64,000 bases of DNA from CAVUMR01 sp963742715 (GTDB taxonomy: Bacteria; Actinomycetota; Actinomycetes; Mycobacteriales; Micromonosporaceae), in assembly GCA_963742715.1 (NCBI GenBank), contig CAVUMR010000002.1:372001-436000 (forward strand), written 5' to 3'. The notes beneath the pieces were generated by a model. The model saw nothing but the letters and a program-made list of their open reading frames with translations, did no database searches and was not told the DNA's origin. Positions within the stretch are counted from its first letter, which is position 1. Every line of letters begins with the position of its first letter. Position numbers and translations under genes: made by a program. Of the stretch, positions 35,912-44,245 are shown piece after piece.

Positions 35912-36520
35912 ATGTTTATTCAGGTTATTCAGGGTAAAGTATCCGACTCGACCGCGGCCCGGGCGGCGCTGGACCGGTGGATGAAGGACCTGGCGCCCGG
36001 GGCGAAGGGCTGGCTCGGCAGCACCGCGGGGGTGACCCAGGACGGCCGGTTCATCGCGCTCGCCCGGTTCGAGTCCAAGGATGCCGCGCAGCGCAACAGC
36101 AAGCGGCCGGAGCAGGACCAATGGTGGTCGGAAACGGCCAAGCTGTTCGACGGCGAGCCCATGTTCCTCGACAGCGACGAGGTGCTCCTGGACCTCGCCG
36201 GCAACCCCGATGACGCCACGTTCGTCCAGATCATCCAGGGCAAGGGCAGCGACTCGGAGCGGGCGAAGCAGCTCATGACCGAGAATTCCGATGAATGGGC
36301 CGCATTCCGGCCGGACGTCATCGGCAGCGCGGTCGTCCAGCACGGTGGCGGCCGGTACAGCATGGCTATGTATTTCACTTCGGAAGCCGCGGCGCGTGAG
36401 GGAGAAACCAAAGAGCCGCCGGCGAAACTGAAGGCGCAAATGGACGAGTTGAACGCCATGAGCGAAGGAATGCCGGAATTCCACGACCTCAAGGAGCCCT
36501 GGCTGTACTCCGCGCGTTGA
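35912..36520 (+). CDS. Protein with two alpha-beta repeat domains, unknown function
   Basis: 202 aa. Two homologous halves are visible: MFIQVIQGKVSDSTAARAAL at residues 1-20 and TFVQIIQGKGSDSERAKQLM at about 105-124. Each half has a beta-alpha-beta pattern like dimeric alpha/beta-barrel (antibiotic-biosynthesis-monooxygenase-like) proteins, so one chain may mimic a dimer. No catalytic residues can be named. The ATG at 35912 has AAAGGAG seven bases upstream, the clearest ribosome site in the area. The last codons (ending SAR) form the first copy of a 17-bp tandem repeat. It is cytoplasmic by sequence. Confidence 0.8.
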   Translation: MFIQVIQGKVSDSTAARAALDRWMKDLAPGAKGWLGSTAGVTQDGRFIALARFESKDAAQRNSKRPEQDQWWSETAKLFDGEPMFLDSDEVLLDLAGNPDDATFVQIIQGKGSDSERAKQLMTENSDEWAAFRPDVIGSAVVQHGGGRYSMAMYFTSEAAAREGETKEPPAKLKAQMDELNAMSEGMPEFHDLKEPWLYSAR

Positions 36521-36646
36521 GCTGACCCGCGCGTTGAGCTGACCCGCGCGTTGAGCTGACCCGCGCGTTGAGCTGACCCGCGCGTTGAGCTGACCCGCGC
36601 GTTGAGCTGACCCGCGCGTTGAGCTGACCCGCGCGTTGAGCTGACC
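36511..36646. repeat. 17-bp tandem repeat, eight perfect copies containing the stop codon
   Basis: Eight identical copies of CGCGCGTTGAGCTGACC. The first begins ten bases before the end of gene 35912-36520 and supplies its TGA stop; each further copy carries TGAs in shifting frames. A truncated ninth unit follows. Perfect identity points to recent expansion. Confidence 0.95.
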
Positions 36647-36702
36647 CGCGCGTGACCCTTGTTTGGGCTGACCCACCACGGGCCGGCCGGCCATGGTGCT
36701 GA

Positions 36703-37188
36703 CTACACCGATTTTCTGAGCACCGTGGTCGGCTCGCCGGGGGCCAGTCGCAGCCGCTCGGTCTCCTGCCAGCCGCACCGCCGGTAGAAGTCGGCGGCGG
36801 GTCCGGTCGCCACCCACACCGTTCGGTGGCCGGCGTCGGCCGCGAACTGCTCCAAGCGCGTCAGGAGCAGCCGCCCGATGCCGTGCCGCCGGCGGTCCGA
36901 CCGGACGATCAAGCCCAGCACCCACGGGGACCGGTCCTGTAGCTCGTCGAGGTCGAACTCGCCGAGCCCGACCGCGCCGAGCGCCGCTCCGTCCGCGTCG
37001 ACGGCCACGAACGTCACCGGCAGTGTGTCGCGGCCGGCCTCCCGGCCGGTGACCTCCATCCACCAGGACGGGTCCTCCGGCTCCGGCGGACGACCCCACT
37101 CCTGCCACCGCAGCTGCCCGATCACGGGTACCAGGTGCGGCAGGTCGGCAAGCAGTCGTACCGACACCGGTTCCGGGACCTCCACCAT
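36703..37188 (-). CDS. GNAT-family N-acetyltransferase
   Basis: Acetyl-CoA-dependent acetyltransferase, 161 aa. The pantothenate-binding motif A is visible as VLGLIVRSDRRRHGIGRLLL, with the R/Q-x-x-G-x-G/A form RRRHGIG, and the motif-B segment DFYRRCGWQETERL follows. ATG at 37188; the frame extends to 37233. No strong ribosome site is seen. The substrate is unknown. It is divergent from the lipoprotein gene, with a small inverted repeat between. Confidence 0.87.
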   Translation of the reverse strand: MVEVPEPVSVRLLADLPHLVPVIGQLRWQEWGRPPEPEDPSWWMEVTGREAGRDTLPVTFVAVDADGAALGAVGLGEFDLDELQDRSPWVLGLIVRSDRRRHGIGRLLLTRLEQFAADAGHRTVWVATGPAADFYRRCGWQETERLRLAPGEPTTVLRKSV

Positions 37189-37543
37189 GCCCGCGAGGGT
37201 AGGGCGTGTCCTGTCGCCGCCGGAGCGGACCAATCGGCCGCGGCTTCTCCGGCCTTACACAAGGTAAGTCGATCTGGACGGTCCGCGAGCGCGTGCAACC
37301 TTGCGTCAACGGTTCTGCGCGGGCGGTGACGGCTCTCTTGTCCGAAACCGTACAGCCTTCCGGGCATCGACCAAACCGCAGTTCAGAGCCGTTGCGCGTG
37401 GGTATGGTGGCGCGCGGAGCAAGTGATAACAGTCGATGTCCCTTGCTCGAGCCACTGGGGGCGGTGGCTCCGGTTCGACACACACGGTTGCGGTACGCCG
37501 GGCCCGTTCGTCGAGCCACGGGGGACCGCTGGGGGGTAAGTGA
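37189..37543. other. Divergent intergenic region with small inverted repeat
   Basis: The 355-base gap between the GNAT gene and the lipoprotein contains the inverted repeat CTTAC-5-GTAAG (37254-37268) and no gene. A GGGGGG ribosome site (37531-37536) precedes the lipoprotein. Promoters for both genes are expected here but not precisely placed. Confidence 0.45.
37254..37268. promoter_or_regulatory. Inverted repeat CTTAC / GTAAG
   Basis: CTTACACAAGGTAAG: 5-bp arms with a 5-base spacer, 66 bases upstream of the GNAT start. A related pair with the arms in reverse order occurs upstream of the ArsR gene (44246-44261). A protein-binding site is possible; unproven. Confidence 0.25.
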
Positions 37544-38914
37544 ATGCGGATACGGGGATATACATCGAGGCGCTTTTCCAGGGCGACCACAGCGGCCCGC
37601 GGCGTCATGGCCGGGCGTGCCATCGCGGTGGGCGGCATCGCCGCGGTGACCGTGTTGGCGACCCTGCTGGCGGCTGGCTGTACCACGAGCGGGGACGGTG
37701 ACGGGGCGGACGTCTCGGCGACCGCGGCGACCCCGAGCAGCAGTGCCAGTGGCGCGCCGGCATCCGCGGCCGGCCCCGCGCCGAGCGGATCGCCGGCCGA
37801 GCTGAGCCTGCGGCTCGAGTCCCTGCTCGGGCAGCACAACGTGCTCGCCGCGGACATGATGCGGGCCCGGCTGCGCGGCGACCCGGACCTGGTGCAGGCG
37901 GCGAACGCGGCACTCGGCAAGAACACCGAGGCGATGGGGCAGCTCATCGGCGCGATGTTCGGAGCCGCCGCGAGCAAGCAGTTCACGCCGATGTGGTCGC
38001 AGCACATCACCTTCCTGTTCAACTACGCGCGCGGGCTGGCCGATCACGACAACGCGGTACGCGACCAGGCGCACTCGGGGATCAACGCGTACGAGCACCA
38101 GCTCGCCGCGTTCTTCTCCGGCGCCTCGCAGGGCCGGCTGCCGCAGAGCGTCGCGGACGCGGCCGTGAAGATGCACGTCGACCACCTGTTGCAGCAGGCC
38201 GACGCGTACGCGGCCAAGGACTACCAGCGGGCCGAGGACCTGTACCGGGAGGGCTACGCGCATACGTTCGGGTTGGGCAACGCGCTGGCGTCCACCCTGC
38301 TCCCGCCCGCGGTCGCGGCCGCCCTGAAGGTGCCGTCCTGGCAGCTCCGGTCTGAACTCGCCCGGCTGCTCGGCGAGCACGTCGTACTGGTCATCGGCGC
38401 GTCCCGGGCCGCCGTGCTGAACGGCGCGGACTTCGACGCGACCGCGCGGGCGCTCGACGCCAACACCCGCGACCTCGCCGGCGCGGTGGACACCCTGTTC
38501 GGAGCGAAGGCCGCCAGTGACTTCCAGCGGATCTGGGCCGATCACGTGGACGCGCTGATGGCGTACTCCGCCGGAGTCGTCGCCCGCGACACCGCGCGGC
38601 AGGCGGACGCGGAGCAGAAGTTGTCCGGCTTCGAGGAGCAGCTGTCCGGCTTCCTGGCCGGTGCCACCGGGAACCGGGTGAGTTCGACGGCTCTGTCGGA
38701 CGCCTTCCGCGAGCACGACGAGATGCTGCTGCGCGACGTGGACGCCTTCGCCGCGAAGAAGTACCAGGAGGCGCACGACAGCGCGTACACGATGTACCAG
38801 GAGATGTTCGACCTGGCCGCCAAGCTGTCCAGCGCCATCGGTGCCACCGTCGCGGCCAGGCTGCCACGCGGCGCCGCGCAGACCGGTCGGGGCGGCATGG
38901 CCGCCGGCGGGTGA
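37544..38914 (+). CDS. Lipoprotein with two homologous helical domains
   Basis: 456 aa extracytoplasmic lipoprotein: hydrophobic signal (AVGGIAAVTVLATLLAAGC) with lipid-attached Cys at about residue 46, followed by a Ser/Ala/Pro linker. Residues about 88-245 and 260-430 are homologous: compare LESLLGQHNVLAADMMRARL with LARLLGEHVVLVIGASRAAV, MWSQHITFLFNYARGLADHD with IWADHVDALMAYSAGVVARD, and YAHTFGLGNALA with YQEMFDLAAKL. His residues recur at equivalent positions (HN/HV, HI/HV, VDHLL/HDEML), which could bind metal. The ATG at 37544 follows GGGGGG. It is followed within seven bases by the sortase gene. I do not recognise the family. Confidence 0.85.
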   Translation: MRIRGYTSRRFSRATTAARGVMAGRAIAVGGIAAVTVLATLLAAGCTTSGDGDGADVSATAATPSSSASGAPASAAGPAPSGSPAELSLRLESLLGQHNVLAADMMRARLRGDPDLVQAANAALGKNTEAMGQLIGAMFGAAASKQFTPMWSQHITFLFNYARGLADHDNAVRDQAHSGINAYEHQLAAFFSGASQGRLPQSVADAAVKMHVDHLLQQADAYAAKDYQRAEDLYREGYAHTFGLGNALASTLLPPAVAAALKVPSWQLRSELARLLGEHVVLVIGASRAAVLNGADFDATARALDANTRDLAGAVDTLFGAKAASDFQRIWADHVDALMAYSAGVVARDTARQADAEQKLSGFEEQLSGFLAGATGNRVSSTALSDAFREHDEMLLRDVDAFAAKKYQEAHDSAYTMYQEMFDLAAKLSSAIGATVAARLPRGAAQTGRGGMAAGG

Positions 38915-38920
38915 GCTGCG

Positions 38921-39526
38921 ATGACCGTGACCCGTCGGGTGTTGCTCGGTGCGGCGCTGGCCGGCGGTGCCGCGCTGGCCGGCTGCGCGGCGCCGGGCCG
39001 GGCCGGCGGCTGGGAGCGGGCGTCGGACGAGCCGACCGGCCCACTGGTCGCCGACCGGTACCGGTCGACCCGCACCTACCGGTCGGTGCCGGTACCGGTC
39101 CGGATCACGATTCCCGCGATCGGCGTGGACTCCACGATCGAACCGTTGGGTCGGGCGGCCGACGGCACGATCGAGCTGCCGAGCCGGCCGGACCACGCCG
39201 GCTGGTACGCCGAGGGACCGCGACCGGGTCAGCCCGGGCCGGCGGTCGTGATCGGGCACGTCGACTGGGACGCCGGGCCGGCGGTGTTCTTCCGCCTCGG
39301 GCAGCTGCGACCTGGCAGCGACGTGCGGGTGGTGCGGGCCGACCGGACCACCGCCCGGTTCCGGGTGACCGACCTGTCCCAGGTGCCGAAGGTCCAATTC
39401 CCGACCGACCTGGTGTACGCGCCGACGCTCGAACCTTCTTTACGACTCGTGACCTGCGGGGGCAGCTTTGACCACGAGACCAGGAACTACCAGGACAATG
39501 TCATCGCTTTCGCCGAGCCGGCCTGA
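38921..39526 (+). CDS. Class F sortase
   Basis: 201 aa transpeptidase-fold protein outside the membrane. The N-terminus (RRVLLGAALAGGAALAGCAA) has a lipobox Cys at about 22, so it may be a lipoprotein. The class F core is present: GHVDWDAGPAVFFRL with the catalytic His, and LVTCGGSFD with the catalytic Cys; Arg and Asn appear in HETRNYQDN. The start is the ATG at 38921. The downstream gene starts inside its last 29 bases. Class F sortases usually act on surface proteins, but no LPxTG-type tail occurs in its neighbours, so the substrate is unknown. Confidence 0.9.
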   Translation: MTVTRRVLLGAALAGGAALAGCAAPGRAGGWERASDEPTGPLVADRYRSTRTYRSVPVPVRITIPAIGVDSTIEPLGRAADGTIELPSRPDHAGWYAEGPRPGQPGPAVVIGHVDWDAGPAVFFRLGQLRPGSDVRVVRADRTTARFRVTDLSQVPKVQFPTDLVYAPTLEPSLRLVTCGGSFDHETRNYQDNVIAFAEPA

Positions 39527-41276
39527 CCGCCGGTCCGGTCCACAGCCTTACCACCGGCCCGGTCCACAGCCGGACCGCCGGCCCGGTCCACCGGCGCGTC
39601 GCCGTCGGCTCGCGTCGGTCGCCGGCCTGGTCGCGGTCGGCTGCGTGCTGCAGGTCTGGGCCGCCGCTCCGGCCTCGGCATCCCAGCTCCGCGTGCTCGC
39701 CGTGGTCGCTTCGGCGACCGACCAGCAGGTGTCGCTGATCGCCGACGTGCGCACGGCCGGGTCCGGCCCGGTCGCACCGGACCGGTTCACCGCGACGGCC
39801 GATGGGGTACCGCTGGCGACCCGCGCGACTCCGGTCATCTCCGACGAGCTCGCTGTCGGGGTGGTCGTCGACGCGTCCGCGGCCGGTGCGCCGGCGCTGC
39901 AGCCGGGACTGAGCGGTACCGCGAACCTGCTCCTGCAGCTGCCGAGCAGGGCGAGGGTGTCCGTGATCGGGGACACCCGGGCGCCCGCACTGGTGGCGCC
40001 GCTGCGGCAGGGGCAGTCGGACGCGCTGCGCGGCCTGTCCACGATCCGCGCCGGAGGTGCCCGCAGTACCGCCGACGCGGTGGCGCTCGCGCTCGGGCAG
40101 GTACGGTCCGCGCCCGGCCCCCGGCTGGTGGTGCTGTACACCGGGGGAGCAGACGCGGGTGGCGAGGCGGCCGACGCGCTGGCCCGGCGACTCCGGCAGG
40201 CGCGGGCGGTACTGGCCGTGGTCAGCACCGGCGCCGGCGGGTCGTACTGGTCGCAGGTCGCGGCCGCCACCGGGGGAGTGGCCGTGAGCACCCGGGCCGC
40301 GGCCGCGACCGCCGCGTTCGACCAGCTCCTCGGTGCGCTGCGCTCCCGGTACGTGATCGGCTTCCCGCTGCCCGAGGAGCTACCCACCACCGTGTCGGTA
40401 CAGGTGAAGGCCCCGGACGGCACGGTGGCGGCCGAGGTCGCGGTGCCGGCGGTGACCGCGTTGACCGGCGGCGGCGGTCGCGCGCGGGAGGCCGACCCGG
40501 GTGGCCGGTCGGTACCGGTGCTCGCGATCGCTCTGCTGGCGCTGGTCGGGCTGGCGCTCGCCGCGATGCTGACCATGCTGCCCCGCACGATGCGGCCGCG
40601 GGCCGTACCAGCCGGCGGATCCGCGGCCGAGCTGCCGTTGGGCGGCCGGTACCGCAGGCGGCCACGACCCCGGCGACCACGGTCCGAGCGGTCCCGGTCC
40701 GAACGGCCACCTCACGTCGCGGTGCCGCCGTCCGGCGCCGGATCGCCAGCCGGTGGCCGGTACCTGGTCGGCTCGTTGGTGCACTTCAACCGGGTACTCG
40801 ACCGCCGGCCGGACGACGTGTGGGCGCTGAGCCAGCGCGGCGTGATCCATCGGCTGCTCGGCCGGTACGACGACGCGCTGGCCGACTTCGACCGCGCGAT
40901 CAGGCTGAAGCCCGAGTTCGAGTGGGCCATGACCAACCGGGCGCTGACGTACCACGAGTTGGGGCGGGACGCGGAGGCGCTGGCCGACCTCGACCGGGCC
41001 ATCGAGTTGACGCCGGACTACGAGTCGGCCATCGCCAGCCGGGCCCGGATCTACCAGTTGATGGGCCACTTCCGGGAGGCGCTGGCCGATCTCGACCGGC
41101 TGATCGAGCTGCAGCCCGGTGACGGCTGGACGTACTCGCGCCGCGCCGACCTGTACCGCCAGCTCGGTCGGGACGCCGAGGCGGCCGCCGACTTCGACCG
41201 GGCCGACCAGCTCGGCTCGTACGGCGGGCAGGCGTGGCCGGTGTTCCGGGAGTTGGGCAGCGCGTCCCGCCGGTAA
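39498..41276 (+). CDS. VWA-like extracytoplasmic domain fused to cytoplasmic TPR domain
   Basis: 592 aa. A Pro/Arg/Gln repeat (RPGPQP) opens the chain, then a signal/anchor (LASVAGLVAVGCVLQVWAA). Residues about 70-320 resemble a von Willebrand A domain (VGVVVDASAAGA, LVVLYTGGADAGG), with an imperfect metal site (DASAA instead of DxSxS). A membrane segment (VLAIALLALVGLALAAMLT) at about 345 is followed by an Arg-rich stretch and five TPR units (ALADFDRAIRLKPEFEWAM, ALADLDRAIELTPDYESAI and so on). This suggests a link between an outer sensor and cytoplasmic partners. The start is the ATG at 39498, 29 bases inside the sortase gene; another possible start is a TTG at 39468. Confidence 0.85.
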   Translation: MSSLSPSRPDRRSGPQPYHRPGPQPDRRPGPPARRRRLASVAGLVAVGCVLQVWAAAPASASQLRVLAVVASATDQQVSLIADVRTAGSGPVAPDRFTATADGVPLATRATPVISDELAVGVVVDASAAGAPALQPGLSGTANLLLQLPSRARVSVIGDTRAPALVAPLRQGQSDALRGLSTIRAGGARSTADAVALALGQVRSAPGPRLVVLYTGGADAGGEAADALARRLRQARAVLAVVSTGAGGSYWSQVAAATGGVAVSTRAAAATAAFDQLLGALRSRYVIGFPLPEELPTTVSVQVKAPDGTVAAEVAVPAVTALTGGGGRAREADPGGRSVPVLAIALLALVGLALAAMLTMLPRTMRPRAVPAGGSAAELPLGGRYRRRPRPRRPRSERSRSERPPHVAVPPSGAGSPAGGRYLVGSLVHFNRVLDRRPDDVWALSQRGVIHRLLGRYDDALADFDRAIRLKPEFEWAMTNRALTYHELGRDAEALADLDRAIELTPDYESAIASRARIYQLMGHFREALADLDRLIELQPGDGWTYSRRADLYRQLGRDAEAAADFDRADQLGSYGGQAWPVFRELGSASRR

Positions 41277-41357
41277 CGCCGCGGCCCGGCTCGCCGGTGG
41301 CCCCGGCGGGCTGGGCCGGCCGGAGCCCGGCGGTGCACAGCCGAGGGCAGACCTGGA

Positions 41358-41387
41358 CCGGCCGCGCGGGACTTCCCGCGCGGCCGG
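41358..41387. terminator. Hairpin terminator
   Basis: Perfect 13-bp stem CCGGCCGCGCGGG / CCCGCGCGGCCGG with a 4-base loop, followed by ATTTTC. It lies between the convergent VWA/TPR and LamG genes. Confidence 0.85.
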
Positions 41388-41407
41388 ATTTTCGGTGAGG
41401 TTTGGAT

Positions 41408-42115
41408 TCAGCTGGCGTCGATCTGCACCCGGTCGATGTACCCCGGGAAGTAGTCGCAGGTGACCTTGATCTGGTCACAGAACGGCTTGCCGCCGATCGA
41501 CAGCGGATAGTTGTTGTTGATGTTCCCGGTCGCGCCGTTGTGGTGGGCGACGTTCACGCCGTCGACGTACAACGTCACGCGGGTCGCGGTGCGCTCACAC
41601 CGGATCACGTGGAAAGCGCCGTCGTTGAGTGCCATCGGCGACTTGACCCCACCGTTGCCCGCGGAACCGCGGAACACGCACTGGACAATGCCCTTCGGCA
41701 TCTGGAACTTGAACATTCCGCCAATAGCGCCGGACTGTCCCTTTTGGAGGATGTTGCCGAAGTTCTGAGTTGTCCGCATCCGGAACGTGACGGCATAGTC
41801 GCGGGTACCCGGGTCGAGCGCGTCCGAGTCCGGTACCAGCACATTGTGCTCGGGATGCGCCGGTGGCTTGTTCGGCGTCAACCGCGGGAACTGGTACGTC
41901 ATCGCCCCGTCGTACGGCGTGCCGGTTCTGACCTCGTCGCCGACGTCGCCGTTGATGCCGTGCCCGCTGCTGTCGACCATCACGGTCGCGCCGGGCGCTT
42001 CGTTCATTTCCCAGATCGCGACCGGATTGGTCGCCGCGGCCGAAGCCGGAGTGGCGACGGCGACGACGACAACGCCCGCCATGCCCGCTATGAGTGCCAT
42101 GAACCGATGAGACAC
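41408..42115 (-). CDS. Secreted LamG/concanavalin-like domain protein
   Basis: 235 aa. Signal peptide MALIAGMAGVVVVAVATPAS with an ASAA cleavage site at about residue 30. The mature part is one concanavalin-like/laminin-G sandwich: AIWEMNEAPGATVMVDSSGH, YAVTFRMRTTQNFGNILQKG, HVIRCERTATRVTLYVDGV and FPGYIDRVQI. Such modules bind glycans or proteins and are commonly attached to enzymes; here the module stands alone. The start is the GTG at 42115 with GGGGG upstream; an ATG lies five codons in. The frame continuing beyond 42115 is a shadow of the mycosin gene. Confidence 0.88.
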   Translation of the reverse strand: MSHRFMALIAGMAGVVVVAVATPASAAATNPVAIWEMNEAPGATVMVDSSGHGINGDVGDEVRTGTPYDGAMTYQFPRLTPNKPPAHPEHNVLVPDSDALDPGTRDYAVTFRMRTTQNFGNILQKGQSGAIGGMFKFQMPKGIVQCVFRGSAGNGGVKSPMALNDGAFHVIRCERTATRVTLYVDGVNVAHHNGATGNINNNYPLSIGGKPFCDQIKVTCDYFPGYIDRVQIDAS

Positions 42116-42285
42116 GAGTCCCCCTGCGAGATTCAGATGAGCGAGACCCACACCGCTCAAGGTCGGACTGACGTTATGCCGACCGCGGCGCAAACGGATG
42201 TCGGTTGTCCGGATGCGGACTTCGATCCATCCAGGTCCGGGCGTCGCCGAGCGGGTGGGCCTCTTTCGTGCCTCCGGAGGTGCTT

Positions 42286-43443
42286 CTACCTGGGGCGGGA
42301 CCGCCGGTGGACCAGCAGGAAGATCACCAGCACGACCACGATCAGGACGAGTACCGCCAACGCGGCGGCACCGAGGAACACGATCGGGGCGAACCCGTCG
42401 GATCCGGTCGCGCTGTCCCCGGCCGTGCTCGCGGACGGAGTGGGCGCGCCGAGCGGGTTGGCGGTCACGGTGGGCGCGGGACCGGTCAGGGCGGCCACCG
42501 GATCCACCACGCCGTACCCGTAGCTGGGGTCGCGGCCATGGCCGCCGGCGTCGCGGGCGGTACGGACCAGCCGGTCCACCACGCTCGCCGCGTTCAGGTT
42601 CGGATACCGGGCCCGTACCAGTGCGGCGACCCCGGCGACCACGGCGGTGGCCTGGCTGGTCCCGTCCGAGATCGAGTAGTCGTCCAGGCCGGGCCGGTCC
42701 TCGGTGGTGATCATGTGTACGCCCGGAGCGGCCAGCGCGACCCCGGCGCCGCGGGCGGCGAACGTCGCCGGCTTGCCGGACTGGTCGGTGGCGGCGACAG
42801 CGATCACGCCGGGGACGTTCGCCGGGCTCTCCACGTCGCCACCGTCGTTGTTCCCGGCGGCGGCGATCACCACGGCGTCCTTGGCGATCGCGTACCGGAC
42901 CGCGTCGACCATGTAGTCGAACGAAGGCCCGGCGGTGCCGATGGACACGCTGATCACCCGGGCGCCGTGGTCGGCCGCCCAGCGGATTCCGGCGGCCACG
43001 TCCTTCGCGCGGATCACGCTGGACGCGCCAGCGACCACCGGCAGTACCTTCGCGGCCGGAGCGATGCCGAGGATGCCGTCGGAGTGGCCGGAGCCGTGGC
43101 CGTGACCGGCGATCAGCCCGGCCATCTCCGTACCGTGTCCGGAGTTGTCCTTGCGCCCGTCGCCAGGGATGGACTTGATCATCGAGGCGCCCGGCAGCAC
43201 GCTGCCGGCAAGGTCCGGGTGGTCGGCGCGCACGCCGCTGTCGACGAGCCCGACGATCACGCCGCGGCCGGTGCTGAGGTGGTGTGCCTGCGCGACCCGC
43301 AGCGTGGTGAGGTGCCACTCGTACCCACGGATGCTGTCCGCCCGGGCCGGGGCCGGAGTGGCCGCCACGACCATCGCGGACACCACGACGGCCAGCAGCA
43401 TCGTCGCGTACCGGCGTCGTAGCGCACGACTTCCCACACTCAT
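42286..43443 (-). CDS. Mycosin-type subtilisin-like serine protease
   Basis: 385 aa, membrane-anchored S8 peptidase like the mycosins of type VII secretion. The catalytic triad is visible: Asp in GLVDSGVRADHPDL, His in NSGHGTEMAGLI and Ser in DGTSQATAVVAG; the oxyanion Asn is in AAAGNNDGG. Signal peptide (LLAVVVSAMVVAATPAPARA) at the N-terminus, and one C-terminal membrane segment (VFLGAAALAVLVLIVVVLVI) followed by Arg/His residues. The start is the ATG at 43443 with GAGAGG ten bases upstream. No ESX genes (EccC, EsxA) are nearby, so it may be an orphan. The LamG gene follows in the same direction after 170 bases. Confidence 0.92.
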   Translation of the reverse strand: MSVGSRALRRRYATMLLAVVVSAMVVAATPAPARADSIRGYEWHLTTLRVAQAHHLSTGRGVIVGLVDSGVRADHPDLAGSVLPGASMIKSIPGDGRKDNSGHGTEMAGLIAGHGHGSGHSDGILGIAPAAKVLPVVAGASSVIRAKDVAAGIRWAADHGARVISVSIGTAGPSFDYMVDAVRYAIAKDAVVIAAAGNNDGGDVESPANVPGVIAVAATDQSGKPATFAARGAGVALAAPGVHMITTEDRPGLDDYSISDGTSQATAVVAGVAALVRARYPNLNAASVVDRLVRTARDAGGHGRDPSYGYGVVDPVAALTGPAPTVTANPLGAPTPSASTAGDSATGSDGFAPIVFLGAAALAVLVLIVVVLVIFLLVHRRSRPR

Positions 43444-43589
43444 TCCGGTCGTTCCTCTCCAGTCTCCGGCTCGGCATACTCGCGACCCGCGCGCGGCCGC
43501 GCGTGCGGCGTTTGGGCCGGTTGCGAATGTATGCGGTCGCGGAAACCGGTCTGGACGTGGCCGTCGTACCCGGCTGGCAGGCTGCCGGC

Positions 43590-44180
43590 ATGGAGCAGAC
43601 GACGCAGGCCCAGCAGGCACAGCGGGCGCGGGCATTTGTCGAGCGGCACCGGCAACCGGGGTGTTTCGTGGTCCCGAACGCGTGGGACATCGGCAGCGCC
43701 CGGATGCTCGTCGCCGCCGGCTTCCCGGCCATCGCCACCACCAGCGCGGGCGACCGGATCCGGGCCGCGCGGGAGGTCGTCGACCGCGCCGGGGTGCCGT
43801 TCGTGCTGGTGGGACGTACCGACAGCCTGCTGGTTCACGGCCCGGACGGGTTGGCCGACTGCGTCCGGCGCGGCAACGCGCTACGCGAGGCGGGCGCGGA
43901 CTGCGTGTTCACTCCCGGCGCCGACAGCCCGGAGACCATCGCGACCGTGGTGGCCGAGGTCGACGCCCCGATCAACGTCGTGGCCGGCCTGTCCGGCGCC
44001 GCGCTGTCCGTCCGCGAACTCGAGGACCTGGGGGTACGACGGGTCACGGTCGGCGGCAGTCTGGCGCGCGCCATGTACCACCAACTCCGGCAGGCCGCCC
44101 GGGAGCTGTACGAGCTGGGCACGTTCTCGTACGCCGAGCGGCAGATTCCGCAGGCGGAGCTGAACCAGCTCTTCAGCTGA
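43590..44180 (+). CDS. PEP-mutase/isocitrate-lyase-fold protein with internal deletion
   Basis: 196 aa where the family is usually about 250-290. The N-terminal part is normal (FVVPNAWDIGSARMLVAAGF, then AIATTSAG). It then jumps directly to RIRAAREVVDRAGVPFVLVG and RTDSLL. The usual stretch of about 75 residues between, with the metal-binding Asp pair (DxEAGYG) and EDG-type loop, is missing. The rest, NVVAGLSGAALSVRELEDLG and LGTFSYAERQI, aligns normally. The frame is intact. The catalytic site must be lost or changed, so it may be a degrading gene or a non-catalytic derivative. The start is the ATG at 43590 with GGCAGG upstream. Confidence 0.8.
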   Translation: MEQTTQAQQAQRARAFVERHRQPGCFVVPNAWDIGSARMLVAAGFPAIATTSAGDRIRAAREVVDRAGVPFVLVGRTDSLLVHGPDGLADCVRRGNALREAGADCVFTPGADSPETIATVVAEVDAPINVVAGLSGAALSVRELEDLGVRRVTVGGSLARAMYHQLRQAARELYELGTFSYAERQIPQAELNQLFS

Positions 44181-44245
44181 TCCGGTCGGTACCGCTCGTA
44201 CCGGGCCCCGATGCGCTGGCGCTCGGCTCTTGTCGGGCAGCATCC

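Noticed and set aside
35726..39397. A 1223-codon minus-strand open frame
   Set aside because: It crosses the real genes at 35912-36520, 36703-37188 and 37544-38914, includes the 17-bp array as repeated residues and shows no domain.
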